The notes under the pieces are model-generated. The model ran no database searches. It saw only the letters and a program-made list of their open reading frames with translations, and had not been told where the DNA came from. A DNA stretch of 64,000 nucleotides from JBDRKN01 sp043813955 (lineage in GTDB: Bacteria; Patescibacteriota; Patescibacteriia; Patescibacteriales; Patescibacteriaceae), in NCBI GenBank assembly GCA_043813955.1, contig JBDRKN010000020.1, positions 1 to 64,000 on the forward strand, in the 5' to 3' direction. This document shows positions 1 through 8,080 of this stretch, piece by piece; the stretch's first letter is position 1, and each line of letters begins with the position of its first letter. The translations under genes and the position numbers were made by a program.

Positions 1-114
1 TACCATCATGTTACCCCAGAATATCTGCCAGAATACGTGAGTGAATTTTGCGTCAGATTTTCCTCGCCAGAAATTTTTGATTCTCCGCTAACCTATCTGG
101 AAAAATCATTATAG
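1..114 (+). CDS. 3' end of an IS1595-like transposase (partial)
   Basis: The window opens inside an open frame that ends at a TAG. The 37 visible residues (YHHVTPEYLPEYVSEFCVRF, then a short tail) resemble the extreme C-terminus of ISXO2/IS1595-type DDE transposases, where an H-[VI]-S/T-P-x-[YH]-L-x-x-Y-x-x-E-F-x-x-R-F signature closes the catalytic domain. The catalytic residues lie outside the window, so I cannot tell whether the gene is intact. No inverted repeat is obvious before murF, whose promoter follows within 40 bp. Confidence 0.6.
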   Translation, partial: YHHVTPEYLPEYVSEFCVRFSSPEIFDSPLTYLEKSL

Positions 115-152
115 CTTGTTCCATCTTGTATTGATTGCCCAGGAAAGGCGCA

Positions 153-181
153 TTGACTAATCAGCCAAAATAAAGTAAAAT
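153..181 (+). promoter_or_regulatory. Predicted sigma-70-type promoter of murF
   Basis: TTGACT (153-158) and TAAAAT (176-181) are separated by exactly 17 bp. The expected start of transcription lies about 7-9 nt past the -10 box, which is 0-2 nt from the murF ATG. The message would be leaderless, and no Shine-Dalgarno sequence is visible. Confidence 0.5.
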
Positions 182-189
182 AATCAATT

Positions 190-1467
190 ATGAAACAAAT
201 ACTGCAATTATTGCTAAAATACAGTTCTAAGCTGATATTAGCTAAATACAAACCAGATGTAATTGGCATTACTGGCAGTGTTGGCAAAACTAGCGCTAAA
301 GAAGCTATAGCTGCTGTATTGTCATACAGATTTAAAATCAGAGCTAATAGCAAGAACTATAATAATGAAATAGGGCTTCCTTTAACCATTATTGGAGCAG
401 AATCAGCAGGCAAATCATTATTTGGCTGGCTGCTTGTTTTTTTAAAAATCCTTAATCTTCTTATATTTAAAAGCAATAATTATCCAGAAATTCTGATTTT
501 AGAAATGGGCGTAGACAGGCCAGGGGACATGGATTATCTAAACAGCATTGTTAAGCCCAAAGTTGGCATTATTACTCTGATTGGCTCATCACATATGGAA
601 TTTTTTAAAAGCCAGGAAGAGATTATGAAAGAAAAAAAGAAAATCTTTAATAATTTACAGCCAGGCGGATGGGCAATACTTAATTATGATGATAATTTTA
701 CTTCTAATATCAGAGAAAGTATAAAGCATAAGGTTCTTACATTTGGCTTTGATGAAAACGCTGATCTCACAGCTCAAAACATTATCTGTTCTTTTCAGCA
801 ATCTGATAATATTAACAGCTTGGCTGGAATTAATTTTAAGCTTAAATATGAAGGCGCATACATTCCTATTCTTCTGCCCCGCGTAATCAGCTATGCGTCA
901 ATTTATGCAGCTATTGCTGGAGCAGCAGCAGGCTTTATTTACAAAATGAACGGAATTGAAATTGCTGACAGCCTTAAACAGTTTAATCTTCCAAAAGGAA
1001 GAATGAATTTAATCAAAGGAATTAATAATTCAATGATTATTGATGATACGTATAATTCCTCTCCGCAATCAAGTATTGCTGCCTTAGAGATTATAGATCA
1101 GATTAATCTTGACATAATCAAAACCAAATATATTGTTATGGGAGACATGCTTGAGCTTGGCAAAGACAGCGAAGCTGAACATATTAAGATTGGCAAAAAA
1201 ATTGCCAGCATTCCAAAAGCAAAGCTTTTGGTTATTGGCTCAGAAGCTAAAAATATTGCCAAAGGCGCAAAACAAATGAATGATATTAAAATATTTGATA
1301 ATCAAAAAGAATTAATAAAATATTTGCAGGATAATATAAAAGCAGGGGATTTGATTTTAATAAAAGCTTCCCAAGGAATGCGCTTGGAGAAAATAGTCAA
1401 ATCCATTATGGCTGAGCCTGAAAAAGCCAAGGATCTATTAGTCAGGCAGGATAAAGGGTGGTTATAA
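190..1467 (+). CDS. murF: UDP-N-acetylmuramoyl-tripeptide--D-alanyl-D-alanine ligase (short MurF)
   Basis: MurF is the cytoplasmic ATP-dependent ligase that adds D-Ala-D-Ala to the UDP-MurNAc-tripeptide. The Mur-ligase P-loop GITGSVGKTS is at residues 26-35. It is followed by an EMG..RPGDM motif near residue 105, a GSSHMEFF segment matching the family GPAHLE motif, IDDTYNSSP near 286 and GDMLELG near 318. The usual N-terminal UDP-binding domain of about 80-100 residues is missing: the P-loop normally sits near residue 105. In-frame stops just upstream rule out a longer start. A short hydrophobic-basic helix replaces the domain, a form I associate with other Patescibacteria. The gene appears to be monocistronic with a leaderless promoter. 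Confidence 0.88.
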   Translation: MKQILQLLLKYSSKLILAKYKPDVIGITGSVGKTSAKEAIAAVLSYRFKIRANSKNYNNEIGLPLTIIGAESAGKSLFGWLLVFLKILNLLIFKSNNYPEILILEMGVDRPGDMDYLNSIVKPKVGIITLIGSSHMEFFKSQEEIMKEKKKIFNNLQPGGWAILNYDDNFTSNIRESIKHKVLTFGFDENADLTAQNIICSFQQSDNINSLAGINFKLKYEGAYIPILLPRVISYASIYAAIAGAAAGFIYKMNGIEIADSLKQFNLPKGRMNLIKGINNSMIIDDTYNSSPQSSIAALEIIDQINLDIIKTKYIVMGDMLELGKDSEAEHIKIGKKIASIPKAKLLVIGSEAKNIAKGAKQMNDIKIFDNQKELIKYLQDNIKAGDLILIKASQGMRLEKIVKSIMAEPEKAKDLLVRQDKGWL

Positions 1468-1525
1468 TTTCTTGCACCCATATCTACAATGCTATAATCT
1501 ATTTTTATAATATAATTTGAGTATT

Positions 1526-2902
1526 ATGACCAAGCAAGCAATAACCAAATTAATCAAACAACCTGAATCAGAGATTTTTGAAAAAAAGCCTTCGCTTTCT
1601 GATATTAGAAGAATTGTGGAAGTTGTTTGCTCTTTTGTTAATAGTAATGGCGGCAAGATTTTAATTGGAGTGAGTGAAAAAGGGAAAATGATAGGTGTTG
1701 ATATTGGCAAGAATACAATTGAAAGATTAACTGACACAATTATTGATAATACTGATCCTAAAATTTATCCAGAAATTTTAACATTAACCAAAGATAAAAA
1801 GAATTTGATTTTAATTTTAACTAAAGCAAGCCCTCAAAAACCGCATACTGCCTATGGCAGATCTTTTAAACGAGCTGGCAAGAATACTAAATTAATGTCG
1901 CAGACGGAATATGAGAGATTATTGTTAGAAAAGAACAAGGACAAGATGCAGTTTGATACTGAAATCTGCAAGGACGCCACTTTTAAAGATATTAGTATTA
2001 GAAAAGTTAATTGGTATTTAAGGGGGAGAAAAAAAGCTAGGAATGTTTCTGATAAAGTAAAAATATCTGATAAACAATTGTTAACCAATTTGAAATGCCT
2101 AAAAAGCAATAAGCCAACTAATGCTGGGATTCTATTTTTTGCCAAAGACCCTTTAAATTATGTTTCGCATGCACAGTTAAGATTAATAAGAATTAAAGGA
2201 ATAAAAATTTATGGCAATATTTTGGATAGATTAGACTGTAAAGGAACATTATGGGAGATGGTCGGACAAGCAGAGGAATTCATTGGAAAGAATGTTAGAC
2301 TTTTAGGCATAAGGTCAGAAAAGAGTTTTAGAAGAGAAGATAAATTTGATTATCCAATTAAGGCCTTGAGAGAGGCAATAATCAATGCCTTGATTCACAG
2401 AGATTATTACAATTCTGCTGATGTAAGAGTTTTTATATTAGACGACCGAATAGAAATTGTCAGTCCAGGAAGTTTTCCAGAAGGAGTAACACCTGAACAT
2501 CCTGAGCATAAACCTGTTAACAAAATTCTTTCAAATTTAATGTATGATATTGGTTTTATTGAAAAATATGGTTCTGGAATTTATCTTATCAATGAATTAT
2601 GTTTGGAAAATGGCAATAAAAAACCCGTTTATGATATCTCACCAAATCAAACCATGGTAACATTTAAGTCGCAGGTAAAAGACGTAACAGTTATTGAAAT
2701 AGATAAAAAAATTATTAAAGAGTTTAATAAAAGACAAAGAATTTTTATCAAATCTAAAATAAAAAATGTGTCAAGAAGTCAATATGCAAAATTGGTTAAT
2801 TGTTCTATTAGGACAGCATCTAGTGATCTGCAGGATTTGTTGAGCAGGAAAATGGTAAAAAAAATAGGCGCAGGTAAGTATATTAGATATATTCGTATTT
2901 AA
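1526..2902 (+). CDS. AlbA_2 (Schlafen-type) and HATPase_c_4 domain protein, COG2865-like
   Basis: This 458-residue protein belongs to the putative transcriptional regulator/helicase-like family COG2865. Residues ~10-130 form the AlbA_2 domain (ExxEFK-like start, then CSFVNSNGGKILIGVSE). Residues ~270-370 carry the GHKL-type ATPase segment (ALREAIINALIHRDY, DDRIEIVSPG, EKYGSGI). The last ~70 residues look like a winged helix. A TTG nine bases upstream could also start translation, but the ATG is preferred because TATAAT boxes lie just upstream. The substrate is unknown; relatives occur both as regulators and in defence islands. A 12-bp tandem repeat begins at the stop codon. Confidence 0.75.
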   Translation: MTKQAITKLIKQPESEIFEKKPSLSDIRRIVEVVCSFVNSNGGKILIGVSEKGKMIGVDIGKNTIERLTDTIIDNTDPKIYPEILTLTKDKKNLILILTKASPQKPHTAYGRSFKRAGKNTKLMSQTEYERLLLEKNKDKMQFDTEICKDATFKDISIRKVNWYLRGRKKARNVSDKVKISDKQLLTNLKCLKSNKPTNAGILFFAKDPLNYVSHAQLRLIRIKGIKIYGNILDRLDCKGTLWEMVGQAEEFIGKNVRLLGIRSEKSFRREDKFDYPIKALREAIINALIHRDYYNSADVRVFILDDRIEIVSPGSFPEGVTPEHPEHKPVNKILSNLMYDIGFIEKYGSGIYLINELCLENGNKKPVYDISPNQTMVTFKSQVKDVTVIEIDKKIIKEFNKRQRIFIKSKIKNVSRSQYAKLVNCSIRTASSDLQDLLSRKMVKKIGAGKYIRYIRI

Positions 2903-2903
2903 T

Positions 2904-2939
2904 TCTCACGTGCAATCTCACGTGCAATCTCACGTGCAA
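2904..2939 (+). repeat. Three perfect 12-bp tandem repeats containing CACGTG
   Basis: The unit TCTCACGTGCAA occurs three times without interruption, starting 2 bp after the stop codon of the AlbA_2 gene. Each unit contains the palindrome CACGTG. The function is unknown. It could be an operator array, or residue from a repeat-rich coding tail cut off by the present stop codon. Confidence 0.9.
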
Positions 2940-3224
2940 TAATTTGGCAAAGAAATTTTTTAAAATGGGTATTATAAAATTAACTTAAACAAATTTAATT
3001 ATAAAAAATTGGATAATTTAGTATTAAGCTGGTTTAAATTATGAAATTTGTTTTTAATTTTTCTTGCCCCCTGATATACAATATGCTACAATACAACCAC
3101 AGTTATCACAGATAATAATTATTAGTATAATAAAGCATAAAATGCTAAAACCGCGGAACAACAAATCGGAGAGAGAGAGTAAATAGCGCTTTCCCTGTTT
3201 TTTGCAACAAAAAAATAATTATGT

Positions 3225-3249
3225 AAAAACACTATTTATAGTGTTTTTA
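3225..3249 (+). terminator. Perfect hairpin upstream of the DUF1566 gene (attenuator or terminator)
   Basis: AAAAACACTA, a TTTA loop and TAGTGTTTTT form a 10-bp perfect stem with a T-rich 3' side. It lies about 30 bp before the start codon and downstream of the candidate promoter. It could act as an attenuator or as a messenger-stabilising hairpin. Confidence 0.5.
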
Positions 3250-3281
3250 TTTATATATTCTAAATAATTTAAAAAAACAAT

Positions 3282-4811
3282 ATGAAAACCAATAAAACAC
3301 TAATTAACATTCTAAAGATGTGCATTGTTATACTAATAGTATCAATAATAACCAATATCATAGTAAGAGCAGGTTCTCTAACCCCCTCAGCCTCTCCAGC
3401 AGCAACCAGCTATACCCTTACAGACATATATACCAGATTAACAACAAATGCCACAGCTACAGAGGCAAACCATGTTTTCACGCCCTCTGCATCTCCAGCA
3501 GCCTCATTTTACACGCTAACCCAGATATATGACTCAATACCTACTATTACAGCAGCTAATGTATTCAATGGCATAGAATATCTAGGAATAACAGGAACAT
3601 TAGATCTAGCCTGTAATGACCCTACATTTAACGGCACACTCAACAAAGTAGCAACAGCATACGATGGAGCAGGAGACGGGACTAACAGATGGTGCATGAC
3701 TAACTCAGGAGACGCTGTAGCAGGAGAAATGCTGTCTGGAAAGATAGCATGGGTAGACGGTATAGCAATAACCGGCTCTCTTGCCACCCAAACTCTGTCT
3801 GATCTCAATGATACAGTCGCGGCAGGAAATTACGCAGCTACCACATTATCTGCTGTAGACACTGATTTAGCCACAGCTAATATATTATCAGGCAAAACAA
3901 TATTTGGAATAGCAGGCAATTCTAATGTAGTTAATACCTCTACAGGAGATGCAATAGCAGGAGATCTGTTTAATAGCAAAATAGCATGGGTAGACGGCTC
4001 ATCTGTTGCAGGAACATTAGATCTAGCCTGTAATGACCCTACATTTAATGGCACGCTCAACAAAGTAGCAACAGCCTATGACGGAGCAGGAGACGGAACT
4101 AACAGATGGTGCATGAGTGATTCTGGAACTGTTGCGGTTGGTGAAATGAAAACAGGAGAAGTAGCATGGGTAGACGGAGTAGCTATCACTGGCACAGGAA
4201 CCCAAACACTCTCAGCTGCCAACAGCACAGTCAATGCTGGCTATTACGCAGCAACCACGTTAGAAACAGTAGACACTGATTTGACTGCTGCTAATATTTC
4301 CAGCGGTATTACTATCTTTGGCGTTGCTGGATCAGCTAGCGGAGCTTCTCTACATTCTGGCCAAACCACTTCCTATGGCACAGCTCCAGATGATGCTGAT
4401 AATGACGGCACAGCCAAGAGCTATACTGATAATGCCAATGACACAGTTACTGATAACCATACTGGTCTAATATGGCAAAAGTATGACCAAGTAGCAAAAA
4501 CATGGGAAAACGCACTATCATATTGCGATACCCTAACCTTAGGCGGCAGTTCTGCTTGGCGATTACCCTCAAACGTAGAAGGCTTTACAATGTTTGACTA
4601 TGGCTGCGCTGCTGCTGGCGGTTCTTGCTATGGTGATTATCAAAATAGCGCTTTAGACTGGACTAATACAACTGATACTGGCATACTATGGACATCTACT
4701 ACTAGAGTTGACAGCTCAAGCAACGCCTACAACCTCTACGCTGAGCTTGGCAGCACTAACATGTACGGCGTTTCTAAGACTGGTACGTATACCGTCCGCT
4801 GCGTCCGTTAG
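3282..4811 (+). CDS. Secreted repeat protein with C-terminal Lcl/DUF1566 domain; candidate DGR target
   Basis: Residues ~10-30 form an uncleaved signal or membrane anchor (MCIVILIVSIITNIIV). Two PSASPAA..YTLT..I repeats follow, then a ~139-residue unit present about twice (TLDLACNDPTFNGTLNK and W[VI]DG.AITG motifs). The last ~120 residues are an Lcl-type DUF1566 domain (TGLIWQ, TWENALSYC, WRLPS, ILWTST, terminal RCVR). DUF1566 domains have a C-type-lectin-like fold, are often surface-exposed and are frequent variable targets of diversity-generating retroelements in CPR genomes. The final ~110 bp are GC-rich with C/T in most third codon positions, unlike neighbouring genes, as expected from a template rich in AAY codons. 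No reverse transcriptase or template repeat lies in the window. Confidence 0.8.
   Translation: MKTNKTLINILKMCIVILIVSIITNIIVRAGSLTPSASPAATSYTLTDIYTRLTTNATATEANHVFTPSASPAASFYTLTQIYDSIPTITAANVFNGIEYLGITGTLDLACNDPTFNGTLNKVATAYDGAGDGTNRWCMTNSGDAVAGEMLSGKIAWVDGIAITGSLATQTLSDLNDTVAAGNYAATTLSAVDTDLATANILSGKTIFGIAGNSNVVNTSTGDAIAGDLFNSKIAWVDGSSVAGTLDLACNDPTFNGTLNKVATAYDGAGDGTNRWCMSDSGTVAVGEMKTGEVAWVDGVAITGTGTQTLSAANSTVNAGYYAATTLETVDTDLTAANISSGITIFGVAGSASGASLHSGQTTSYGTAPDDADNDGTAKSYTDNANDTVTDNHTGLIWQKYDQVAKTWENALSYCDTLTLGGSSAWRLPSNVEGFTMFDYGCAAAGGSCYGDYQNSALDWTNTTDTGILWTSTTRVDSSSNAYNLYAELGSTNMYGVSKTGTYTVRCVR
3592..3699 (+). repeat. Internal coding repeat, copy 1
   Basis: This 108-bp segment is about 94% identical to the segment 417 bp (139 codons) downstream. 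Several of the differences fall at silent third positions. It marks a recent in-frame duplication of one extracellular repeat unit. Confidence 0.85.
4009..4116 (+). repeat. Internal coding repeat, copy 2
   Basis: Second copy of the 108-bp segment at 3592-3699, in the same reading frame. The surrounding IAWVDG...ITG...LS...YAATTL...VDTDL...IFGVAG text shows that the duplicated unit is longer and more diverged at protein level. Confidence 0.85.
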
Positions 4812-4854
4812 GCAATGAATTAATAATTTGGTCATTCTTAGATTTTCTAAATAA

Positions 4855-4880
4855 AAAAGCCTGCTTTAGAGCAGGCTTTT
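4855..4880 (+). terminator. Rho-independent terminator of the DUF1566 gene
   Basis: AAAAGCCTGC, a short loop and GCAGGCTTTT form a strong stem 40 bp after the stop codon. A second hairpin (ATTCGGCT at 4908-4915, AGCCGAAT at 4922-4929, then a T-rich run) overlaps the end of plsY and could back it up. Confidence 0.85.
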
Positions 4881-4917
4881 GCAAGAGAGGACGTATCTTG
4901 CTTAGGCATTCGGCTAT

Positions 4918-5574
4918 TTAGAGCCGAATTTTTCTTTCTTTCCCTTTTAATAAATTCATGATATTGTCTCTATGCTGAATAAAGGCGATCAGAAATATGA
5001 AAATAACAGCTCCTGTTAGCCACAATACGTAGGAATCAAAAAAATTCTCTTGGGATATGTAGATATTTAATAACCTGCCTAATAATAATGTAGAAGAAGC
5101 AATTAATGAGCTTAAAGAAACATATTTCCAAAAAAAGAAAACGACTACAAAAATTATAATCAAGCTAACTGATACTTCCCAGCCCAAAATAGTGATTATG
5201 GTTCCAAAACTTGTAGCAATAGCCTTGCCTCCTTTAAAACTAATAAATGCTGAAAAGCAATGGCCTAGTATTGGAGCTATAACTATGAGAAATAGCAAGA
5301 GGTAATCAGAGTCATACCCTAGGACAAATTTAACAATAACTATTGGCAACAAGCCTTTTGCAAAATCTCCTAAAAAGGTTAAGAAAGCCCATTTCTTGCA
5401 CTTTCTGCTGGAAAGGTTATGGGTTTTACATATCCTATATACATTCGTGCAGCCAATCCCACCGCTACCAAATTTACGAATATCTTTGTTAATAATTTTT
5501 TTAACAATTAGATATCCTATAGGTATTGCGCCCATAAAATAGGCGCAGGCTATTAAGAAAATTGAAAAGAGCAT
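4918..5574 (-). CDS. plsY: Glycerol-3-phosphate acyltransferase PlsY
   Basis: PlsY is the polytopic membrane enzyme that transfers an acyl group from acyl-phosphate to the sn-1 position of glycerol 3-phosphate, the first step of phospholipid synthesis. The three family motifs are present: SGGIGCTNVYR (usually SGNIGATN), DFAKGLLPI, and GHCFSAFISFKGGKAIATSFG. About five to seven hydrophobic segments span the 218 residues. A TTGCAT-17-TATATA promoter can be drawn upstream. Phospholipid genes are patchy in CPR, so its presence suggests some capacity to build or remodel lipids. Confidence 0.9.
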   Translation of the reverse strand: MLFSIFLIACAYFMGAIPIGYLIVKKIINKDIRKFGSGGIGCTNVYRICKTHNLSSRKCKKWAFLTFLGDFAKGLLPIVIVKFVLGYDSDYLLLFLIVIAPILGHCFSAFISFKGGKAIATSFGTIITILGWEVSVSLIIIFVVVFFFWKYVSLSSLIASSTLLLGRLLNIYISQENFFDSYVLWLTGAVIFIFLIAFIQHRDNIMNLLKGKERKIRL

Positions 5575-5644
5575 ACAACACCTTTGTTTTTGTTATATAA
5601 AATATTTATTATAAAAATGCAATAAGGTTCTGGGACAATACAAA

Positions 5645-5932
5645 TTAAGAAAACCAGTTCTTAAAAATATTTTTAATAAAAATAAATAGACCAATTGAAA
5701 GCAATTTGATAAACTTTTCCCGGGAAATACCAATTTTTTCCAAATGTTTTAAAAGCTGATGCCTTACGCCGATAGAAACAGTTTGAGCTTTTGGCACAGA
5801 TAAAATAATGCGGGATTCTGGATGAACCAAACGAGTATGACTGCCCTTGCCGCCTTTCTTAATTTTAAAACCGAGCCGCTTAGCGGCTTGGATAAATTCT
5901 TTAGAAGAAAATGCTGGCAGTTTCTCGCTCAT
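5645..5932 (-). CDS. HicA-family toxin (YcfA-like)
   Basis: HicA toxins are small dsRBD-fold mRNA interferases. The sequence has the family pattern: a FSSKEFIQAAKRLGF helix, the catalytic-His segment KGGKGSHTRL, IILSVP, and a C-terminal helix LLKHLEKIGIS. A hydrophobic, aromatic tail of about 20 residues (LFIFIKNIFKNWF) follows the normal end and is unusual. The gene lies 6 bp downstream of its HicB-like partner in the same operon. The order is antitoxin first, the reverse of the classic hicA-hicB order. Confidence 0.82.
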   Translation of the reverse strand: MSEKLPAFSSKEFIQAAKRLGFKIKKGGKGSHTRLVHPESRIILSVPKAQTVSIGVRHQLLKHLEKIGISREKFIKLLSIGLFIFIKNIFKNWFS

Positions 5933-5938
5933 ATAAAA

Positions 5939-6181
5939 TTAATTAGTCGCCAGCTCAAGTTGAAGTTCGCCTTCTACTTTAAGAAGAAAAGGATCGGATA
6001 ATCTATCAGGCACGCCAAAATAAGTAAAGACAGAATCTTTCATATTCAAAATAGCTTCCTCTTGGGTTTTGCCTTGAGAATAGCAGCCAGGAATATCAGG
6101 AGAATCAGTCCACCAAATACCGTCTTCTCCCAAATGAACCCGGATAGCAAATTTTTTAGGAATTTGTTCTAAACTTTCCAT
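5939..6181 (-). CDS. HicB-family antitoxin, N-terminal domain only
   Basis: This 80-residue protein has the HicB partial RNase-H fold signature: F.IRVHLGEDG.WW.DSPDIPGCYSQGKTQEEAI.NMKD. It should bind and neutralise the HicA-like toxin encoded just downstream. No C-terminal DNA-binding domain (HTH or ribbon-helix-helix) is present, so autoregulation would need another mechanism or protein. Confidence 0.82.
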   Translation of the reverse strand: MESLEQIPKKFAIRVHLGEDGIWWTDSPDIPGCYSQGKTQEEAILNMKDSVFTYFGVPDRLSDPFLLKVEGELQLELATN

Positions 6182-6281
6182 ATGCCAGTAGTATATACCT
6201 GTTAAAAATCAAAGTCAAATTCAAAAAACAATTTTAATCATTCGGCATGAACGGGGCAAAAAAACGGTATATTTAATTTTG

Positions 6282-6353
6282 TAGTCCCTAGGGGAATTGA
6301 ACCCCTCTTTCCAGGTTGAGAACCTGACGTCCTAACCAATAGACGAAGGGACC
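6282..6353 (-). tRNA. tRNA-Glu (anticodon CTC)
   Basis: The minus strand folds into a full 72-nt cloverleaf. The acceptor GGTCCCT pairs with AGGGACT (first pair G-U). There is a 4-bp D stem, an anticodon stem TCAGG/CCTGG with loop TTCTCAA (anticodon CTC), a 4-nt variable loop, and T arm AGGGG-TTCAATT-CCCCT. The discriminator is A and the CCA is not encoded. Its first base coincides with the last base of the fmt stop codon, so fmt and the tRNA are probably co-transcribed. Confidence 0.93.
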
Positions 6354-7291
6354 TAGCCTAATATACTGCCAATAAAATCTTGGTTTCCATTTAAAAATTC
6401 TTTAGATGAAAGCTCATTCTTGCCCTGTATTTGCAATTTTTCAATAATTAAAGCATCTTTGCCGCATTGTATTGCCAGCCCATTATTATACATAAAAGTC
6501 TTTCCTATTTTCTGGCTGTTTATAGTAATAATCTCATGCTGAACATGCGTAATTTTTAATTGCTTGCCCTTAACCCATGTCCATGCGCCAGGCCAATGGC
6601 CCAAAGCTCGGACAAAACGCTCAATTTCTTGAGCTGATTTTTGCCAGTCAATCAAGCCGTCGCTTTTTTTAATTTGATGAACATAATTAGCCTTGCTGTC
6701 ATCCTGTGGCTGTGGTTCAATTTTACCTTTAATATATTTTTTAATAGTTGGAATTAATAACTTAGCGCCTGCTTCAGCTAAGCGGTCATACAAGCTGACT
6801 GTTGTTTCCTCAGAGCTAATAACTGTTTTAGCTTGGCTTAAAATCGGGCCAGTGTCAAGAGTTTCATCCATGACCATAATGGTAACGCCAGTCTCTTTTT
6901 CATTGTTGAGAATAACGGCGTGAATCGGAGAAGCTCCGCGATATTTAGGCAAGAGAGAGGCATGAACATTAAGACAGCCATATTTAGGCAAGCGCAGGAC
7001 ATCTGGAGGAATAATCTGCGCATAAGCAGCTATTACAATAATATCTGGCTGCAACTTTCTAATATTCTCCATTACTTGGATAATATTCTGAGGCTGCCAG
7101 ATATTTTCAATCTGGTATTTTACAGCAAGCTCCTTAACAGGAGGAGCAGTTATAACCTGTTTTCTTCCAATTGGCATATCTGGCTGTGTAATAACAGCCT
7201 GAATCTTAAAATCAGCATCTTTGTATAATGCTTTAAGAGCTGGCAAGGCAAAATCCGGCGTGCCAGCAAAAATTGTCTTTATGCTGTTCAT
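6353..7291 (-). CDS. fmt: Methionyl-tRNA formyltransferase
   Basis: Fmt formylates initiator Met-tRNA using 10-formyl-tetrahydrofolate. The N-terminal Rossmann domain begins FAGTPDFALPALKAL. The catalytic/folate segment is NVHASLLPKYRGASPI, followed by GVTIMVMDETLDTGPIL. The C-terminal ~100 residues (RALGHWPGAWTW) form the OB-like tRNA-binding domain. At 312 residues it has the normal length. Its start overlaps the def stop by 4 nt, giving a def-fmt-tRNA unit. Confidence 0.96.
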   Translation of the reverse strand: MNSIKTIFAGTPDFALPALKALYKDADFKIQAVITQPDMPIGRKQVITAPPVKELAVKYQIENIWQPQNIIQVMENIRKLQPDIIVIAAYAQIIPPDVLRLPKYGCLNVHASLLPKYRGASPIHAVILNNEKETGVTIMVMDETLDTGPILSQAKTVISSEETTVSLYDRLAEAGAKLLIPTIKKYIKGKIEPQPQDDSKANYVHQIKKSDGLIDWQKSAQEIERFVRALGHWPGAWTWVKGKQLKITHVQHEIITINSQKIGKTFMYNNGLAIQCGKDALIIEKLQIQGKNELSSKEFLNGNQDFIGSILG

Positions 7292-7758
7292 ACCTGTTTA
7301 TTTAAACTCCTAGCCTTGTCTATGAATAGAATGCCGTCTAAATGATCAATCTCGTGCTGGATTACGCGAGCCATCATGCCCTTAGCCTGAATGTTTTTTT
7401 CTTTTCCAGACTTGTCTAAAAATTTGCATTTAATTTTCTTAAAACGCTTGACTTTGCCAAAAACATCTGGAACAGACAAGCATCCTTCTTCGCCCCATTC
7501 CTTAGTTAATGAAGTTTTAACAATCTTTGGATTAATCATTATTAAAACTCCGTCTTTAATATTAATTGCAATTAAACAAATATTCTTTCCTATTTGAGGA
7601 GCTGCCAAGCCAGCTCCGTCATCTCTGACCATGGTCTGAGACAAATCAAGGCATAACTGCTGAAATTCTTTATGAGATATTATTTTCTTGCTCACTAATT
7701 CTGACCTTTTTCTCAATATAGGGTTTGGCTCTATTAAAATTTTTAATATATTTGACAT
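7288..7758 (-). CDS. def: Peptide deformylase
   Basis: Peptide deformylase removes the N-terminal formyl group from nascent proteins and complements Fmt, encoded next. All three metal-site motifs are intact: GAGLAAPQIG, EEGCLSVP (Cys ligand) and HEIDHLDG (two His ligands plus the catalytic Glu). It has 156 residues and overlaps fmt by 4 nt, which indicates translational coupling. Confidence 0.96.
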   Translation of the reverse strand: MSNILKILIEPNPILRKRSELVSKKIISHKEFQQLCLDLSQTMVRDDGAGLAAPQIGKNICLIAINIKDGVLIMINPKIVKTSLTKEWGEEGCLSVPDVFGKVKRFKKIKCKFLDKSGKEKNIQAKGMMARVIQHEIDHLDGILFIDKARSLNKQV

Positions 7759-7832
7759 AATTATAAAAAAGTATTAAGATTTTAAATAAATAATAGCTCA
7801 TTTTAACAAAAAAATCAAGTCAGGCGGCAATT

Positions 7833-8063
7833 ATGGTTACTCAATTATCAGACGGAACTTACCAGGTTTTTGGAATTTTATTATACAAAAATCAAAGATG
7901 TTTTTTCCTTAAAGACTATGAACATAATAATTGTATTATTGATTATCGAGAGAGCATTTACAAAAGAATGCTTCCATGGAATATTTCATTAAAAACTAAA
8001 TTTAAGGTTATTTCAGTTAATGGCAGCAAAAAAATTAATATTATACTTAGGGGCATACTTTAG
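7833..8063 (+). CDS. Hypothetical protein, 76 aa
   Basis: This small basic protein is rich in beta-prone residues (VFGILLYKNQRCFFL..IIDY) and has no recognised motif. It could be a small SH3- or OB-like barrel, but that is only an impression from composition. The stop codon lies inside a good terminator hairpin, which supports a genuine transcription unit. It has no operon partner, being divergent from def. Confidence 0.5.
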   Translation: MVTQLSDGTYQVFGILLYKNQRCFFLKDYEHNNCIIDYRESIYKRMLPWNISLKTKFKVISVNGSKKINIILRGIL

Positions 8064-8077
8064 CCCCTTTTTTTATT
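8049..8077 (+). terminator. Rho-independent terminator overlapping a stop codon
   Basis: GGGGC, a loop and GCCCC followed by seven T residues. The 3' arm contains the TAG stop of the 76-aa gene. The run of T is followed at once by the promoter of the next gene. Confidence 0.8.
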
Positions 8078-8080
8078 ATC

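Larger units (their letters stand above)
2903..3281 (+). promoter_or_regulatory. Intergenic region and long leader of the DUF1566 gene
   Basis: Apart from the tandem repeat, this 379-bp gap holds a plausible promoter with TTGCCC at 3064-3069 and TACAAT at 3087-3092 (17-bp spacer). That implies a leader of about 180 nt. The leader has a purine run (GAGAGAGAG near 3171) and ends in a perfect 10-bp hairpin at 3225-3249 followed by ATTTAT. I recognise no known riboswitch in it and see no gene. Confidence 0.4.

Noticed and set aside
3100..3281. Riboswitch in the leader of the DUF1566 gene
   Set aside because: The purine-rich stretch and hairpin do not match any riboswitch consensus I know, so only a leader is reported.
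4812..4917. Template repeat or accessory gene of a retroelement directly behind the DUF1566 gene
   Set aside because: The interval contains only two terminator hairpins, and no copy of the gene's 3' end is seen elsewhere in the window.
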